Assembly (NCBI GenBank): GCA_018648805.1
Contig: JABGQM010000009.1
Location: 29,415 to 93,414 of the forward strand
From: Verrucomicrobiota bacterium
Lineage (GTDB): Bacteria; Verrucomicrobiota; Kiritimatiellia; UBA8416; JABMPJ01
Direction: 5' to 3'
DNA length: 64,000 nt
Shown here: positions 15,384 to 24,166 of the stretch, piece by piece
Numbering within the stretch: position 1 is the first letter of the stretch
Layout of the letters: each line of letters starts with the position of its first letter
Made by a program: the position numbers and the translations under genes
The notes under the pieces: model-generated
Told to the model about the DNA's origin: nothing
Seen by the model: the letters and a program-made list of their open reading frames with translations, nothing else
Databases searched by the model: none

Positions 15384-17939
15384 ATGTCTTTACTCCTGGT
15401 ATTCCTCTCGGGTTTTGCCGGCCTGGTCTATGAAGTGCTCTGGATGAAGCAGCTGGGACTGCTCTTCGGTAACACGTCTCAGGCAGCGGCGGCCACCCTG
15501 GCGGCCTTTTTTGGCGGCCTGGCGGTGGGCAGTTGGCTGTGGGGAAATCGTTCGGCCCGAATGACGCGACCGCTGCGGGCCTACGCCTGGCTGGAGGTGG
15601 GGATCGCTGCCGCGGCCCTGCTCTATTTTGTGGTGCTGCACGGCTACCAGGCCATCTACCCGCTGCTCTATCAGCGAATCGACTCAGCACCGTGGCTGCT
15701 TCTGGCCAAGTTTGGCCTGGCGGTGCTGCTCGTGTTCCCGCCAGCGCTGTTTATGGGGGGCACGATTCCTGTCATGGGCCAGGTGGTGATTGCCGCGCCT
15801 TCCGAGTTCGGTCGGCGTGCGGCGCTACTCTATGGCATCAACACGCTCGGTGCCGCCTTGGGCGCCTACTTGGCGGGCTTCTATTTTCCCCTGTGGCTGG
15901 GCTTTCGCTCGACCCTGTTTCTGGCCATGGCCCTCACGGGATCGATCGCGTGTGTGGCGTTCTGGCTGTCGCGCGGGGGCGTGGGTGTAGAGGGGCCTCG
16001 CGCTCGGCGAGCGCGGGCTACAGAGAGCCCTGATCTCTGCAGCCCTGCCTCGCCGAGTGCGCAGCCGGCCGGCAGCCGCGGGCGGAGGACTGTCGCATCG
16101 CTCTGTTTCCTCTCCGGATTCGGGGCCCTGGCACTTGAGGTGCTCTGGACCCGGATGTTCTCGCAGGTTTTTGAGAACTCGGTCTATACGTTTGCCGCCA
16201 TCCTGGTGACGGTGCTCATCTGTCTGGCCTTGGGGGCCCTGATCAGCAGTGTTCTGGCGCGCCTGAGCTGGCCGCCCATGCGTGTCCTGGCCCTTGTTCT
16301 TCTGCTTAGTGGCCTGGCCGTTGCCCTGACCCCCTTCATTTTCATGCAGATTACGGATGGGTTGCACCCGCTTTCGGTAACAGGGGGGTGGCACCGCTAC
16401 ATCGGCGGGGTGTTTCGGCGCTGCTTTCTGGCGATTGGCCTTCCGGCGACGCTCCTCGGGATTGTGTTTCCCTACCTGATGAAGCATGAGGAGGTGCGCG
16501 CGGCCATGGCCGGCAAGACCCTCGGCCGCCTGGCCGCCATCAATACGGTGGGCGCCATTCTCGGGTCGCTGCTGTGCGGCTTCGTTTTCCTGGGCCAGTT
16601 TGGCATGTGGCACACGATGCAGCTACTCGCCATCATCTATCTTATCACCGCGCTGGTGCTCTCCTTCGCTTGGCACGGTTGGGGCCTGCTGGTGCGCGCG
16701 GCCGCGGCCGGGGTCTTGCTGGCCCAGTTCAACGTGTTGGATCCTCACGGCTTGCCCTCTATCCGTATTGATCCCACGCGTAACGGTGAGCAGCTGCTCG
16801 AGGCGTGGGAGGGGAGTGACTGCACCGTCGCGGCGGTGCGGGATGCCTACGGTATTTCGATCAAGGTCAACTCCCACTATGGGCTCGGCTCGACGGGCAG
16901 CATTGGCATGCAGGTGATGCAGGCCGATATCCCGTTGAAGATACACCCGCAGCCCGACGCGATATTCTTCCTGGGCATGGGAACCGGCATTACCGCGGGC
17001 AGGGCCCTGGACCCGGAGTACGGGGTGAAGAAGGTCGTCACCTGTGAATTGGTGCCTGAAGTGATCACGGCAGCGCGGAAGTACATCGCGGATGTCGATG
17101 GGTATGACTACACCGACGGTCTGTTTTTCGATCCCCGCTCGACCATTCTGGCCGAAGACGGTCGTCACTACCTCATGGCCACCCGGGAGCGGTTCGACCT
17201 GATTGACGCGGATCTGTTTATTCCCTACCGCTCCGGGGCGGGCAGCCTCTATACAAGAGAGCACTTCGCCAATGCGCGCGACAAGCTCAAGCCCGGGGGG
17301 CTATTCTTTCAGTGGTTGCCGCTCTATCAGGTGACAGAGAATGAATTCTCGATCATTGCCCGCACCATGCTTGACGTGTTTGAGCACGTCACGCTCTGGC
17401 GCAACAACTTCCAGCCCGGTAGTGCCGTGGTGGCACTGGTGGGGCACCGTGATGCGACGCCATTGCCCGCCTGCAGCCTCGATAGCCGTGCCGACAAGGC
17501 GCTGGCGGTGGCTGGCAAGAGCTATCGCGACCTGGAGAATCTCGCGCTGCCCTTCAGTCCGAAGACCGTACCTTTCTTCTATTGCGGTAACTTGACCCCG
17601 GCCCGGGATATCCTGTTCGGTGACACGCCCGTCAACAGCGACGACAAGCCTCTGATCGAGTATATGGCCCCGCGCTCCTTCCGCGAGGAGACAGCGGGAA
17701 AGATCCCGTGGTTTGTGGGCCCCCGGTTAGCCGATCTGGTGAGTCGGCTGCACGAGATCTGTCCCGCCGATAAAGATCCTTTTCTGGTCAACCGCACTCC
17801 GGAGAACCGCCGCCTGCCGGCCGCCGGAGCCGCCTTTCACCGCGCCCGACTTTGGCAGATTATGGGCCGGGAGCAGGCGTGCGCAGAGAGTTGGGGCGAC
17901 TTCGTGAAGGCGTGGCTCAATCAGGGAGATCACCCATGA
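15384..17939 (+). CDS. Multi-pass membrane protein with C-terminal spermidine-synthase-like domain
   Basis: The 851-residue protein has about a dozen hydrophobic segments in residues 1-470 (FLSGFAGLVYEVLWMKQLG opens the first half; FLSGFGALALEVLWTRMF repeats the pattern near residue 240, an internal duplication). A soluble Rossmann-type domain with the SAM-binding motif FLGMGTGITAGRAL and a catalytic-loop-like LIDADLFIPYRSGAG follows. This is the widespread 'fused MFS/spermidine synthase' family. Its substrate is not known, and polyamine synthesis is unproven. Residues about 204-228 (GPRARRARATESP...) are encoded by a REPIN insertion and form a low-complexity loop between the halves. It starts on the base after the UroD stop and overlaps the sulfatase start (ATGA). 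Confidence 0.75.
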   Translation: MSLLLVFLSGFAGLVYEVLWMKQLGLLFGNTSQAAAATLAAFFGGLAVGSWLWGNRSARMTRPLRAYAWLEVGIAAAALLYFVVLHGYQAIYPLLYQRIDSAPWLLLAKFGLAVLLVFPPALFMGGTIPVMGQVVIAAPSEFGRRAALLYGINTLGAALGAYLAGFYFPLWLGFRSTLFLAMALTGSIACVAFWLSRGGVGVEGPRARRARATESPDLCSPASPSAQPAGSRGRRTVASLCFLSGFGALALEVLWTRMFSQVFENSVYTFAAILVTVLICLALGALISSVLARLSWPPMRVLALVLLLSGLAVALTPFIFMQITDGLHPLSVTGGWHRYIGGVFRRCFLAIGLPATLLGIVFPYLMKHEEVRAAMAGKTLGRLAAINTVGAILGSLLCGFVFLGQFGMWHTMQLLAIIYLITALVLSFAWHGWGLLVRAAAAGVLLAQFNVLDPHGLPSIRIDPTRNGEQLLEAWEGSDCTVAAVRDAYGISIKVNSHYGLGSTGSIGMQVMQADIPLKIHPQPDAIFFLGMGTGITAGRALDPEYGVKKVVTCELVPEVITAARKYIADVDGYDYTDGLFFDPRSTILAEDGRHYLMATRERFDLIDADLFIPYRSGAGSLYTREHFANARDKLKPGGLFFQWLPLYQVTENEFSIIARTMLDVFEHVTLWRNNFQPGSAVVALVGHRDATPLPACSLDSRADKALAVAGKSYRDLENLALPFSPKTVPFFYCGNLTPARDILFGDTPVNSDDKPLIEYMAPRSFREETAGKIPWFVGPRLADLVSRLHEICPADKDPFLVNRTPENRRLPAAGAAFHRARLWQIMGREQACAESWGDFVKAWLNQGDHP
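15994..16067. repeat. GTAG-head REPIN inserted in frame in a coding sequence
   Basis: The first half, GGCCTCGCGCTCGG then CGAGCGCGGGCTAC, is the inverse of the 14090 element. After about 17 bases a degenerate copy in the opposite direction follows (GCAGCCCTGCCTCG then CCGAGTGCGCAGCC). The pair is translated as an arginine/serine/proline-rich stretch of the membrane protein without breaking its frame. Confidence 0.75.
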
Positions 17940-19420
17940 ATATTCTGATGATTCATATGGAGAGCTGGGATGGGCGGATGCTCGGATGCCAGAATATTCA
18001 CCCGGCGATGAAGCACGCCACACCCGCTATCGATGCCCTGGCCGCGCGCGGCACCCGCTTCGCCACGGCCTACTGCACCAACCCGATCTGCTGCCCCTCG
18101 CGGGCCAACATGCTCTCCGGCACCTATACCCACGAGTGCGAGAGCTGGAACAACTTCAAGGGCCTCGAGACCGGGATGTGGACCTATGACCGCGAGTTGC
18201 GTAAAACCTATGCTGTTAAGCTGCTCGGGAAGCATCACGACCACCTGACGGGGCACCATTCGGTCATGAACCGGGTGGCGGATATGCTTGAACCCCTCAA
18301 CGTGAATGGCCGCCCCGTCATGGATTGCGATGCGGCACAGACGATCGAGGTCCTTCCCAATCGCGACAAGCGATGCCACAAGAGCGACTGGAAGCAGTTC
18401 GATGAGGCGGCCGAGTTTCTCCGGCAAAGAAGCGAAAGCGCCGACGACAAGCCCTTCTTTCTCTGTCTCAACCCGGGATTGGTTCACGCCGCCTTTCGCA
18501 CCAACGAGCACTGGCTGGAGACCATTCCGGAGGCGTTGATTGATATCCCGCCCTTGGACATAACAGACCATCCGGCCAATGCCTATCAGCTGAAGGCCAA
18601 AGGCTGGCGCCATGGCTTGGATGACGAGACGGTTAGGAAGGTTCGCCGCATCTACTTTGCCATGTGCGCCGAGGCCGACGCCATGATTGGCGAGCTTCTC
18701 GCCACGCTGGATGCGACGGACCTCACAGAGGATACCACCGTGATCTTTACCGGTGACCACGGCGAGCTGGCTATGGAGCACCAGCAGTATTACAAGATGA
18801 GCCTGTTTGAGGGGTCGGTACGCATCCCCATGATCATGGTCGGCCCCGGCATCACCCCACAGCAGGTGATTGAGTCGCCTGTGTCATTGATCGATATCGC
18901 CCCCACCATCTGCGACCTTACCGGCATCCACCAACGGGAGTGCTTTTCCGGAGAGTCCCTGATGCCTCTGGCACGTGGCGAAACCGACAAGAGCCGCGGC
19001 TGGGCACTAGCCAGCTACAGCGGTCTTACCACCAACACGCTCTCGCATATGCTGTGCCGCGACGGCTACAAGTTGCTCGTCCATGAGGGCTATCCCACGC
19101 GCCTCTTTAACCTGGCCGAGGACCCCGACGAGCTGAACGACGTGGCTGAAGACCAGCCCGAGAGGGTCGCATTGCTGGAGGCCATTCTCAACGCTCAGGT
19201 GGACCGGGAAGAGACCCTCCGCGTCTGGGAGGCATACCGCCGCCACGCCTTTGCCCAATTTCAGCGGCAGGCCAAACGCGGACTCTACTGGGACAGCTCC
19301 TACAGCCTGCGTGGCAATCCCTCGTCTGACTACAAGACCCTCATGAACAACACCTTCACCGGCTGGGATGATGAAGACGAAGCCCGGGTGAACCAATGGC
19401 TCAAGGGAGAATGCCCGTGA
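17936..19420 (+). CDS. Type I sulfatase (arylsulfatase superfamily)
   Basis: The 494-residue enzyme carries the sulfatase signature C-C-P-S-R-A-N-M-L. Cysteine 52 (CxPxR) is the residue converted to formylglycine. Metal-site elements MNILMIHMESWDG (D12) and FTGDHGELAMEH are present, and a C-terminal YKLLVHEGYPTRLFNLAEDPDELND matches the family. No signal peptide is seen, so it is probably cytoplasmic. It should cleave a sulfate ester from a sugar; the exact substrate is not readable. It needs an FGE or anSME maturase; the FGE-like gene at 5478 lacks catalytic cysteines, so the maturase must lie elsewhere. Start and stop both overlap neighbours by four bases, linking it tightly to the GH2 gene after it. 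Confidence 0.88.
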   Translation: MNILMIHMESWDGRMLGCQNIHPAMKHATPAIDALAARGTRFATAYCTNPICCPSRANMLSGTYTHECESWNNFKGLETGMWTYDRELRKTYAVKLLGKHHDHLTGHHSVMNRVADMLEPLNVNGRPVMDCDAAQTIEVLPNRDKRCHKSDWKQFDEAAEFLRQRSESADDKPFFLCLNPGLVHAAFRTNEHWLETIPEALIDIPPLDITDHPANAYQLKAKGWRHGLDDETVRKVRRIYFAMCAEADAMIGELLATLDATDLTEDTTVIFTGDHGELAMEHQQYYKMSLFEGSVRIPMIMVGPGITPQQVIESPVSLIDIAPTICDLTGIHQRECFSGESLMPLARGETDKSRGWALASYSGLTTNTLSHMLCRDGYKLLVHEGYPTRLFNLAEDPDELNDVAEDQPERVALLEAILNAQVDREETLRVWEAYRRHAFAQFQRQAKRGLYWDSSYSLRGNPSSDYKTLMNNTFTGWDDEDEARVNQWLKGECP

Positions 19421-22347
19421 CAAAGAAACGACGCCCCACTAGTGCCGTGCGCCTCGCCGATAGCGACACGATGGACCTGGCAGGTGAATGGTACATCGCA
19501 CTCGATCGGGAGAACGCGGGTATTCGTGGCAAGTGGTATGCCCGGACACTATCGGAAACCATTGCGCTTCCGGGTTCGACGGATGAGGCGCGTATGGGCG
19601 ACTTTGTCGACGAGCAGTGCACTGATCGCCTCTCGCGCGTCTGGCGCTGGATCGGTCCGGCCTGGTACCAGAAGACCGTCACGATTCCCAAACGCTGGCA
19701 TGGCAAGCGCATCACGCTCTTTCTGGAGCGTACCAAGGATAGCCAGGTCTGGGTCGATCGGACCTGGGTGGGCAGCGATGATTCGCTCTCGACTCCGCAC
19801 GAGTTCGATCTGTCGCGCAAACTCACGCCCGGCAGGCACACGATCACGATCTTGATCGACAACGCCAAGCTGCCCCCGGTGGGCCCGTGCCACCAGGTGG
19901 ACGAGCGTACCCAAACCAATTGGAATGGGATCCTCGGGCGGATCGAGCTGCGGGCAACGGACAAGGTGTGGCTCGATGAGATTCAGGCCCATCCGGAACA
20001 CGCCGCACGGATGCTCGAGGATGAATCCGAAGAGGAAGGCGAGATCGTCCGCGTGCTGACCCGCATCGAAAACACGACGCGCCGGGCCGTGGCGGCTTCG
20101 GTCACGATTCGCATGGATGTTGTGGGCCGCGACGACGCGCCCCGCATCCCGCAAAAGCGCTTCACTGTCAAACTCAAGGCAACGACCACCACACTGGAAC
20201 TGAACGTTCCCGTTCCCGACGACGTCCCGCGCTGGGATGAGTTTGACCGGACCATGATTCGGTTGACCGCGAGTCTGACCACTCGCCCTCTTCGGGCAGG
20301 AGGGGCGTCCAAAATTCTCAGGGACAGACGCACCATCACCTTCGGAATGCGCACATTCCGTACGGCCCGTGGCCAATTCGTGGTCAACGGGCGTTCCACG
20401 TTCCTGCGCGGCAAGAACGACTGTGCGCTCTTTCCGATTACCGGCTATGCGCCGATGGACAAGGACTTCTGGTTGCGCCATCTCGGCATCGCGCAGGACT
20501 ATGGCATCAACCACTACCGCTTTCATTCATGGTGTCCCCCTGCGGCGGCGTTCCTGGCCGCCGACGAGCTGGGGATCTACTTCCAGGTTGAGTTGCCCAA
20601 CAAGCGGGGCATTACGAAACCGGACAATCACGACTACACGCCGCCCAAGGAGGCCTATGAAACCCTGGATGAGCTGGTGGGCGACGGTGGGCCGCCAGCC
20701 ATACGCACGGCCTACCTCACGCGTGAAGGCGAGCGCATTCTGAAGCATTACGGTAACCATCCATCATTCGTGATGATGACACTCGGCAACGAGATCGGTG
20801 GTGATACCGAGGTGATGAGGGGGATGTGTGACCATTTCAGGTCACTGGACCGGCGTCATCTCTACGCCATGGGTACCAACCATTTCCACTGGGTGATCCG
20901 CTATCGCGAAGGCGATGACTTCTGGGTCATCAAGGGGACCAGGCCCGGGAAGCATGTGCGTGGCGCCTCCTGGGAGACGGAATGCCATATCGACCATAGG
21001 CCGCCCTCGACCACGGTCGACTACGCCGCCGAGATGCTTGGTGTTCCTGTGCCGGTGGTGGGACACGAGATGGCGCAATTCGAGGTCTATCCCGACTACG
21101 CCGAGATCAAGAAGTACACGGGCGTGTTGAAGGCGAGATCCTTCGAGATATTTCGCGAGCGACTCAAAGCCGCCGGCATGCTCGACCAAGCGATGGATTT
21201 CCATAGGGCCTCGGGCGCACTCTCCGTCATCTGCCATCGCGAAGACGTGGAGGCGGCCCTGCGTACCCCCGGTCTCGGTGGCTTCCAGATGCTCGACCTG
21301 CAGGACTTCAGTGGGCAGGGCGTGGCCCTGATCGGTATGCTCGACGTCTTCATGGAATCGAAGGGACTGATTGCGCCCAAAGCCTGGCGCGAGTTCTGTT
21401 GTGAGACGGTGCCGCTGCTGTGGATGACGAAGTATACGTGGACGAACGAAGAGGTATTTCAGGGACGCATCCGCGTGGCCCACTACGGTCCACGCGATCT
21501 GGAAAACCAGGTGGTGACCTGGGACGTAACGGCCGATCCCTGTAGCCCGCTTTCGCCGAAAGCGAGGCCGGCCTCGCGCGCGGCGAGGGCGGGCAACATG
21601 CGAGGCGAGACGCGCGCCATCGATATCCCGACGGGAACGGTGACGGAAGTCGATCTGTTCAGTGTGGATCTGCGCCGTATCAAGACCGCGCAGAAGCTGA
21701 CTGTGACGCTGGCGGTGAAGGGAACGCACTACCGCAACAGCTATGACGTGTGGGTCTATCCGGCCAAGGCGAAGCCTGCTGCTCCGAAGGGGATTGTGGT
21801 CGCGCGCACGTTCACCAAGAAGGTGCAGGCCGCGCTGGCCGAGGGGGCGCGTGTGCTGCTGCTGCCGAAACAGGACACGATCAGGAAGAGCGTGCGGATG
21901 ACCTTCCAGGGCAGTTTCTGGTCACCCATGTTCCGCAACCGGCCCGGCCGCTTGAACCCGCTGGGCGAGGAGACGCCCGGCACGCAGGGGATTCTGTGTG
22001 ATCCGGCCCATCCGCTTTTCGAGGACTTCCCGACTGAGTTCCACACCAACTGGCAGTGGTGGCAGCTCGTGAAGCAGAGCCGGGCGATGATCCTGGATGA
22101 TACGCCCCAGTCGTTCCGCCCCCTCGTGCAGGTGGTGGATGGGTTCGACCGCAACCACAAGCTGGGCTTGATTGCCGAGGCAAAGGTGGGCAAGGGCCGT
22201 CTGCTGATCTGCAGCATCGATCTGCCGGGGCTGCAGAAGCACCCGGAAGCACGGCAGCTTCTGGCGGGCCTGTATGGCTACATGACGTCGAAGGGGTTCG
22301 CACCCGAGGGTGCGCTGGATGTGTCTACGGTCCGGGAGATACTCTGA
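19417..22347 (+). CDS. Glycoside hydrolase family 2-like enzyme
   Basis: The 976-residue protein has the GH2 order: sugar-binding jelly roll (residues about 20-180, MDLAGEWYIALDREN), Ig-like domain, TIM barrel (from about 330), and C-terminal beta domains. The catalytic acid/base is E459 in TLGNEIGG, and a likely nucleophile is E551 in VVGHEMAQFEV. Substrate is not certain; beta-galactosidase or beta-glucuronidase activity is possible. The GTG start is chosen because GGGAGA lies 6 bases upstream and it gives a four-base overlap with the sulfatase stop. Residues about 709-727 come from a REPIN inserted in frame. Sulfatase and GH2 probably act in sequence on one sulfated glycan. Confidence 0.8.
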   Translation: MTKKRRPTSAVRLADSDTMDLAGEWYIALDRENAGIRGKWYARTLSETIALPGSTDEARMGDFVDEQCTDRLSRVWRWIGPAWYQKTVTIPKRWHGKRITLFLERTKDSQVWVDRTWVGSDDSLSTPHEFDLSRKLTPGRHTITILIDNAKLPPVGPCHQVDERTQTNWNGILGRIELRATDKVWLDEIQAHPEHAARMLEDESEEEGEIVRVLTRIENTTRRAVAASVTIRMDVVGRDDAPRIPQKRFTVKLKATTTTLELNVPVPDDVPRWDEFDRTMIRLTASLTTRPLRAGGASKILRDRRTITFGMRTFRTARGQFVVNGRSTFLRGKNDCALFPITGYAPMDKDFWLRHLGIAQDYGINHYRFHSWCPPAAAFLAADELGIYFQVELPNKRGITKPDNHDYTPPKEAYETLDELVGDGGPPAIRTAYLTREGERILKHYGNHPSFVMMTLGNEIGGDTEVMRGMCDHFRSLDRRHLYAMGTNHFHWVIRYREGDDFWVIKGTRPGKHVRGASWETECHIDHRPPSTTVDYAAEMLGVPVPVVGHEMAQFEVYPDYAEIKKYTGVLKARSFEIFRERLKAAGMLDQAMDFHRASGALSVICHREDVEAALRTPGLGGFQMLDLQDFSGQGVALIGMLDVFMESKGLIAPKAWREFCCETVPLLWMTKYTWTNEEVFQGRIRVAHYGPRDLENQVVTWDVTADPCSPLSPKARPASRAARAGNMRGETRAIDIPTGTVTEVDLFSVDLRRIKTAQKLTVTLAVKGTHYRNSYDVWVYPAKAKPAAPKGIVVARTFTKKVQAALAEGARVLLLPKQDTIRKSVRMTFQGSFWSPMFRNRPGRLNPLGEETPGTQGILCDPAHPLFEDFPTEFHTNWQWWQLVKQSRAMILDDTPQSFRPLVQVVDGFDRNHKLGLIAEAKVGKGRLLICSIDLPGLQKHPEARQLLAGLYGYMTSKGFAPEGALDVSTVREIL
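21542..21597. repeat. GTAG-head REPIN inserted in frame in the GH2 gene
   Basis: GTAGCCCGCTTTCG...GCGAGGCC is followed at once by GGCCTCGCGCGCGG...GGGCGGGCAAC, its inverse: two REP units tail to tail. It is translated as about 19 residues rich in S, P, A and R (SPLSPKARPASRAARAG) in the C-terminal part of the GH2 protein. Confidence 0.8.
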
Positions 22348-22393
22348 TCCCCGGTTGCCTTAGGTTCTGGCCGAACGGTCATGGCGATGCACC

Positions 22394-22408
22394 GTGCGCT
22401 TGTCGCAC
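22394..22408. promoter_or_regulatory. Candidate operator upstream of the fucosidase gene
   Basis: A perfect palindrome GTGCG-CTTGT-CGCAC lies about 145 bases before the GH29 start. It contains TGTCGCA, which also appears in the candidate operators at 29803 and 32199. Confidence 0.3.
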
Positions 22409-22551
22409 GCATGTACAGCCATTGCCGCAAATAGTATCTTGTTGATGGTGGGGTGTCAGGGGTATCCTCTGCGAACATAGGAATCAGGATTCAGTCAGGT
22501 CCGGCCGGCCCTGAGGAAAGAGATGCAGAGGACCCACGTCGGAGTAAGTTT

Positions 22552-24033
22552 ATGCAGCCCTACAAACCCACCTGGACCTCGCTCAGTTCGCACCCATTCC
22601 CGACCTGGTTGCGGGATGCCAAGTTTGGGATCTATACCCACTGGGGCCCTTACTCCGTGGCGGGCTATGGCGGCGCGCGCCAGTTCCTCAACGGCAGCTG
22701 GTATGCGCGGCATATGTACCTGACCGATGCGCGGGAGTACGACTACCACTGCAAGCATTTCGGCACCCCCTCGAAGACGCTGGGCTACAAGGATCTGATT
22801 CCGCAGTTCACGGCTGAAAAGTTTGATGCCGCGGAATGGGCCGACCTCTTCGCCCGCTCGGGGGCGAAATTCGCCGGACCGGTGGCAGCGCATCACGACA
22901 ACTTCGCCATGTGGAACAGCCAGGTTAATCCCTGGAATGCGGCTAAGATGGGGCCCAAGCGCGACGTCACCGGGGAGCTGGCCAAAGCCATCCGCGCTGA
23001 GGGCATGAGCTTCATCGCCACGTTTCACAATGCCTACAACTGGTGGTTCTTCCCCAAGAGCGAGGCCTTCGACACGCTCGATCCGGCCTGCGAAATGCTC
23101 TACAGCCGCTGCAAGCAGGAGCGCGATCTGCCTGACCAGCAGTACCACGAGGACTGGCGCGACATGGTCTTCGAGGTGATCGAGAAGTATGAGCCAGACC
23201 TGCTCTGGTTCGATTTCGGGCTGGGGTTGCTGCGCGACCGCTACCGCCGTGAATTTCTGGCGCACTACTATAACAAGGCGGCCGCGTGGGGTCGCGAGGT
23301 CGCAGTGACCTACAAGAAGACCGGGGCCGGCTACAATTTGCCCCCGCTGACCGCCATGCTCGACTTCGAAGTGGGCAAGATGAACGAGCTCACCCCGCAC
23401 CCCTGGATCAGCGATACCTCGATCGATACTGGGTTCGGCGGCTCCTGGTCGCATGTGCGCAACGTTGGCTTCAAGTCGGCCGAGCGGTTGGTTCACAACT
23501 TGGTCGACCGCGTCAGTAAGAACGGCTACCTCCTGCTCAATATCGGCCCGCGCGCCGATGGCACCATCCCCGAGGGGGCACAGGAGAGCCTTGAGAAGAT
23601 GGGCGACTGGCTGCGCATCAACGGCGAGGCCATCTACGGCACCGTGCCTTGGCTCCACGCCGAGGAGGGTCCCACCAAGGGTGCCGCCAGTGGCGACTTC
23701 AACGAAGGCGCCGAGCTGCGTTTCAACAGCCAGGATATCCGCTACACCAGCAAGGATAATGACGTTTATGCCACCTGCCTTGGCCGCCCGGGCGAGCGTG
23801 TCACCATGAAGGTGTTTCTTGACCGAACCGACGACAGCAACGAAGTCCTGACCGGGACCGGGCCCATCCGCAACGCCCAGTATCTCTACCCGGAGGATAT
23901 CGCCCGGATCACGATGCTCGGCCATGACGGCAGCTTGCCATGGGAGTTCGACGACGATGGCCTGCAGGTGGATCTACCGCGCAAAGTTCCCTCCGAGATC
24001 GCCGTCTCGCTTAAGATCGAGACCCTCGGTTGA
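22552..24033 (+). CDS. Alpha-L-fucosidase (glycoside hydrolase family 29)
   Basis: The 493-residue enzyme shows the GH29 sequence landmarks: W-L-R-D-A-K-F-G-I-Y-T-H-W-G-P-Y-S near the start, FAGPVAAHHDNFAMWNS, and the nucleophile motif DLLWFDFGLG (D221). RVSKNGYLLLNIGPRADG follows, then a small C-terminal beta domain. It hydrolyses alpha-linked L-fucose. No signal peptide is visible, so it probably acts on imported oligosaccharides. The ATG at 22552 has GGAG 8 bases upstream; an earlier in-frame start gives a poor N-terminus. It has its own leader (204-base gap after GH2), so it may be expressed separately from the sulfatase run. Confidence 0.92.
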   Translation: MQPYKPTWTSLSSHPFPTWLRDAKFGIYTHWGPYSVAGYGGARQFLNGSWYARHMYLTDAREYDYHCKHFGTPSKTLGYKDLIPQFTAEKFDAAEWADLFARSGAKFAGPVAAHHDNFAMWNSQVNPWNAAKMGPKRDVTGELAKAIRAEGMSFIATFHNAYNWWFFPKSEAFDTLDPACEMLYSRCKQERDLPDQQYHEDWRDMVFEVIEKYEPDLLWFDFGLGLLRDRYRREFLAHYYNKAAAWGREVAVTYKKTGAGYNLPPLTAMLDFEVGKMNELTPHPWISDTSIDTGFGGSWSHVRNVGFKSAERLVHNLVDRVSKNGYLLLNIGPRADGTIPEGAQESLEKMGDWLRINGEAIYGTVPWLHAEEGPTKGAASGDFNEGAELRFNSQDIRYTSKDNDVYATCLGRPGERVTMKVFLDRTDDSNEVLTGTGPIRNAQYLYPEDIARITMLGHDGSLPWEFDDDGLQVDLPRKVPSEIAVSLKIETLG

Positions 24034-24166
24034 AGGCGGAGCGCATGTGTAGCCGGCCGTCTGGCCGCCACGGGTGCGTTGACAACTGGTTGCCGGGACG
24101 TGATGTGAACGGATAGCTGAAGGTGTTTTGGCTTTTATATGTGTATGCAGTGATAGGAGATATGGA

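Noticed and set aside
22495..23925. 476-codon open frame opposite the fucosidase
   Set aside because: Shadow of GH29; no start signal or motif.
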